DNA of 5,639 bases, from positions 1 to 5,639 of the forward strand of contig CAJUSB010000167.1 in assembly GCA_910589115.1 (NCBI GenBank), given 5' to 3'. This stretch comes from an uncultured Clostridia bacterium (lineage in GTDB: Bacteria; Bacillota; Clostridia; Oscillospirales; Butyricicoccaceae). Shown one piece after another: positions 4,676 to 5,639 of the stretch. The position numbers and the translations under genes were made by a program. The notes below the pieces were generated by a model. That model saw nothing but the letters and a program-made list of their open reading frames with translations. It ran no database searches and was not told the origin of the DNA. How positions within the stretch are numbered: position 1 is the stretch's first letter; the number at the start of each line of letters is the position of its first letter.

Positions 4676-5467
4676 ATGCCGATTTTAGAAGTCAATGATA
4701 TTACAAAGAGCTTTGGCCGCACCGAAGTGCTGAAAGGCATCCATTTTCCGTTGGAACGCGGGCAGGCGCTGGCCATTATCGGTTCTTCCGGTTCGGGGAA
4801 AACAACGTTGCTGCGCTGTCTGAACTTTCTCGAAACCCCGGATACCGGCACAATCAAGGTGAACGGTGAAACACTGTTTGACGCGGCAAATCACGCTTCA
4901 CTCAGTGATGCTGAAATCCGCCGCAGCCGTTTGCATTTCGGCATGGTATTCCAATCTTTTAACCTGTTCCCCCAATATACTGCGCTGCAAAATGTTATGC
5001 TGGCGCGCGAGCTTCTCGCCAAAAGCCAGCCTGAATATAAGGCAAATAAAAAGCGCATACATGATGAAATTGAAGCGGAAGCACGTGCCCTGCTGGAAAA
5101 AATGAGCTTATCCAACCGCGCAGATAATTATCCGCACCAGCTTTCGGGCGGACAGCAGCAGCGGGTCGCGATTGCGCGTGCACTTGCACTCCAGCCGGAT
5201 ATCCTGTGCTTTGATGAGCCGACCTCCGCCCTGGACCCGGAACTCACCGGCGAAGTGCTGGCTGTAATCCGCGAGCTTGCCGACCAGCATATGACGATGG
5301 TGATCGTTACCCACGAAATGGCTTTTGCCCGTGATGTAGCCGACCGGGTAATTTTCATGGACGAGGGCATAATCGCCGAAGAGGGAACCCCTGAAGAAGT
5401 ATTTAGCGACCAGGCCGGGGAACGAATTCAAATGTTCCTCAGCCGGTTCAATAATGGCGGTGTATAA
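4676..5467 (+). CDS. Polar amino-acid type ABC importer ATPase (GlnQ/HisP family)
   Basis: This 263-residue cytoplasmic ATPase powers the importer. All ABC motifs are intact and in order: Walker A GSSGSGKTT (36-44), Q-loop Gln93 in VFQSFNLFP, signature LSGGQQQR (156-163), Walker B ILCFDEP (176-182), D-loop SALD (184-187) and switch His213 in VTHEM. The C-terminal part, FMDEGIIAEEGTPEEVF, is characteristic of the amino-acid importer subfamily. The protein is about 20 residues longer than a typical GlnQ, with extra charged stretches around 70-86 and 115-137. The start follows TAAGGAG with 6-base spacing, the TAA being the permease stop. It is the last gene of the operon and is followed by a strong terminator. 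Confidence 0.96.
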   Translation: MPILEVNDITKSFGRTEVLKGIHFPLERGQALAIIGSSGSGKTTLLRCLNFLETPDTGTIKVNGETLFDAANHASLSDAEIRRSRLHFGMVFQSFNLFPQYTALQNVMLARELLAKSQPEYKANKKRIHDEIEAEARALLEKMSLSNRADNYPHQLSGGQQQRVAIARALALQPDILCFDEPTSALDPELTGEVLAVIRELADQHMTMVIVTHEMAFARDVADRVIFMDEGIIAEEGTPEEVFSDQAGERIQMFLSRFNNGGV

Positions 5468-5480
5468 CGCTGTTTCTGCA

Positions 5481-5520
5481 CTGAGCGCGTCCCGGAACAG
5501 GGACGCGCTCAGCTATTTTT
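5481..5520 (+). terminator. Intrinsic terminator of the importer operon
   Basis: CTGAGCGCGTCCC (5481-5493) pairs perfectly over 13 bp with GGGACGCGCTCAG (5500-5512) around the loop ggaaca. It is followed by CTATTTTT. It begins 14 bases past the stop codon of the ATPase gene. Confidence 0.93.
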
Positions 5521-5580
5521 ATGAAAAGCTATACTCGTGAGCGCTGGAGATTGCCGTTTGATCCGCCTGCGCGGAGGGCG

Positions 5581-5639
5581 GTCCTCCGCAGACAGCGCCA
5601 GAGGGACTCGTCCCTCTGGACTCCCTTCCATCGCCTGCG
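5581..5639 (-). repeat. GC-rich hairpin repeat, right copy, cut by the window end
   Basis: This is the inverted counterpart of the left repeat: 5581-5625 match 756-799, and 5630-5639 match 675-684. This copy is the simple form, with GGAA in place of the extra hairpin unit. Its hairpin is CCAGAGGGA/TCCCTCTGG (5598-5606 with 5611-5619). Just outside, GCGGAGG-gcggt-CCTCCGC (5571-5589) forms another stem that overlaps the repeat edge. CGCCTGCG occurs as a direct repeat at 5564-5571 and 5632-5639, around this copy. It lies about 60 bases past the operon terminator. How far the element extends to the right cannot be seen. Confidence 0.75.

Noticed and set aside
675..5639. The two inverted repeat copies as ends of a composite transposon carrying the ATPase and importer
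   Set aside because: There is no transposase gene, the copies differ in internal structure, and each sits at a gene 3' end as a dispersed intergenic repeat would. No target-site duplication common to both outer ends could be seen.

Overview
This window looks like chromosomal sequence from a Gram-positive gut Clostridia-type bacterium, with the Oscillospiraceae/Ruminococcaceae as the best guess. The grounds are strong GGAGG-type ribosome binding sites, sigma-A promoters (TTGAnn/TATAAT, several with extended -10), a lipoprotein-type solute-binding protein, moderately GC-rich genes and AT-rich intergenic DNA. The assignment is an inference from style; no marker gene was searched.

Layout. (1) 32-315, minus strand: an initiator tRNA (fMet) with its own near-consensus promoter and a long perfect inverted repeat at its 3' side, preceded by the terminator of the next unit. 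(2) 284-572, minus strand: a compact, self-contained unit with a consensus promoter, a structured 5' UTR, a strong ribosome binding site, a 42-codon ORF of unknown function and an intrinsic terminator. (3) 675-799: a GC-rich, hairpin-forming dispersed repeat; a second copy in inverted orientation begins at 5581 and runs off the right end. (4) 815-2845, minus strand: a 676-residue SMC/Rad50/YhaN-like ATPase with ABC-type head motifs, coiled coils and a two-helix membrane hairpin where Rad50 has its hook. It stands alone, with no nuclease partner in view. (5) 2846-3064: a divergent intergenic region with a promoter on each side. (6) 3065-5520, plus strand: a complete polar amino-acid type ABC importer operon (lipoprotein binding protein, membrane permease, ATPase) ending in a strong terminator.

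The importer genes form one functional unit: the lipoprotein captures the solute outside, the permease (probably a homodimer) forms the channel and the ATPase drives transport. A hairpin between the first two genes probably sets a higher level of the binding protein. The binding protein has Val where the classical family has its carboxylate-binding Arg, so its ligand is uncertain. The SMC-like gene is transcribed away from the importer and shares only the intergenic region with it; a functional link is possible but not shown.

The points most worth pursuing are the orphan membrane-hairpin SMC-like ATPase and its abrupt C-terminus next to a repeat, the covarying hairpin repeat found downstream of two genes in the same orientation relative to transcription, and the 42-codon ORF unit. 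I see no CRISPR array, no transposase gene and no clear phage gene.
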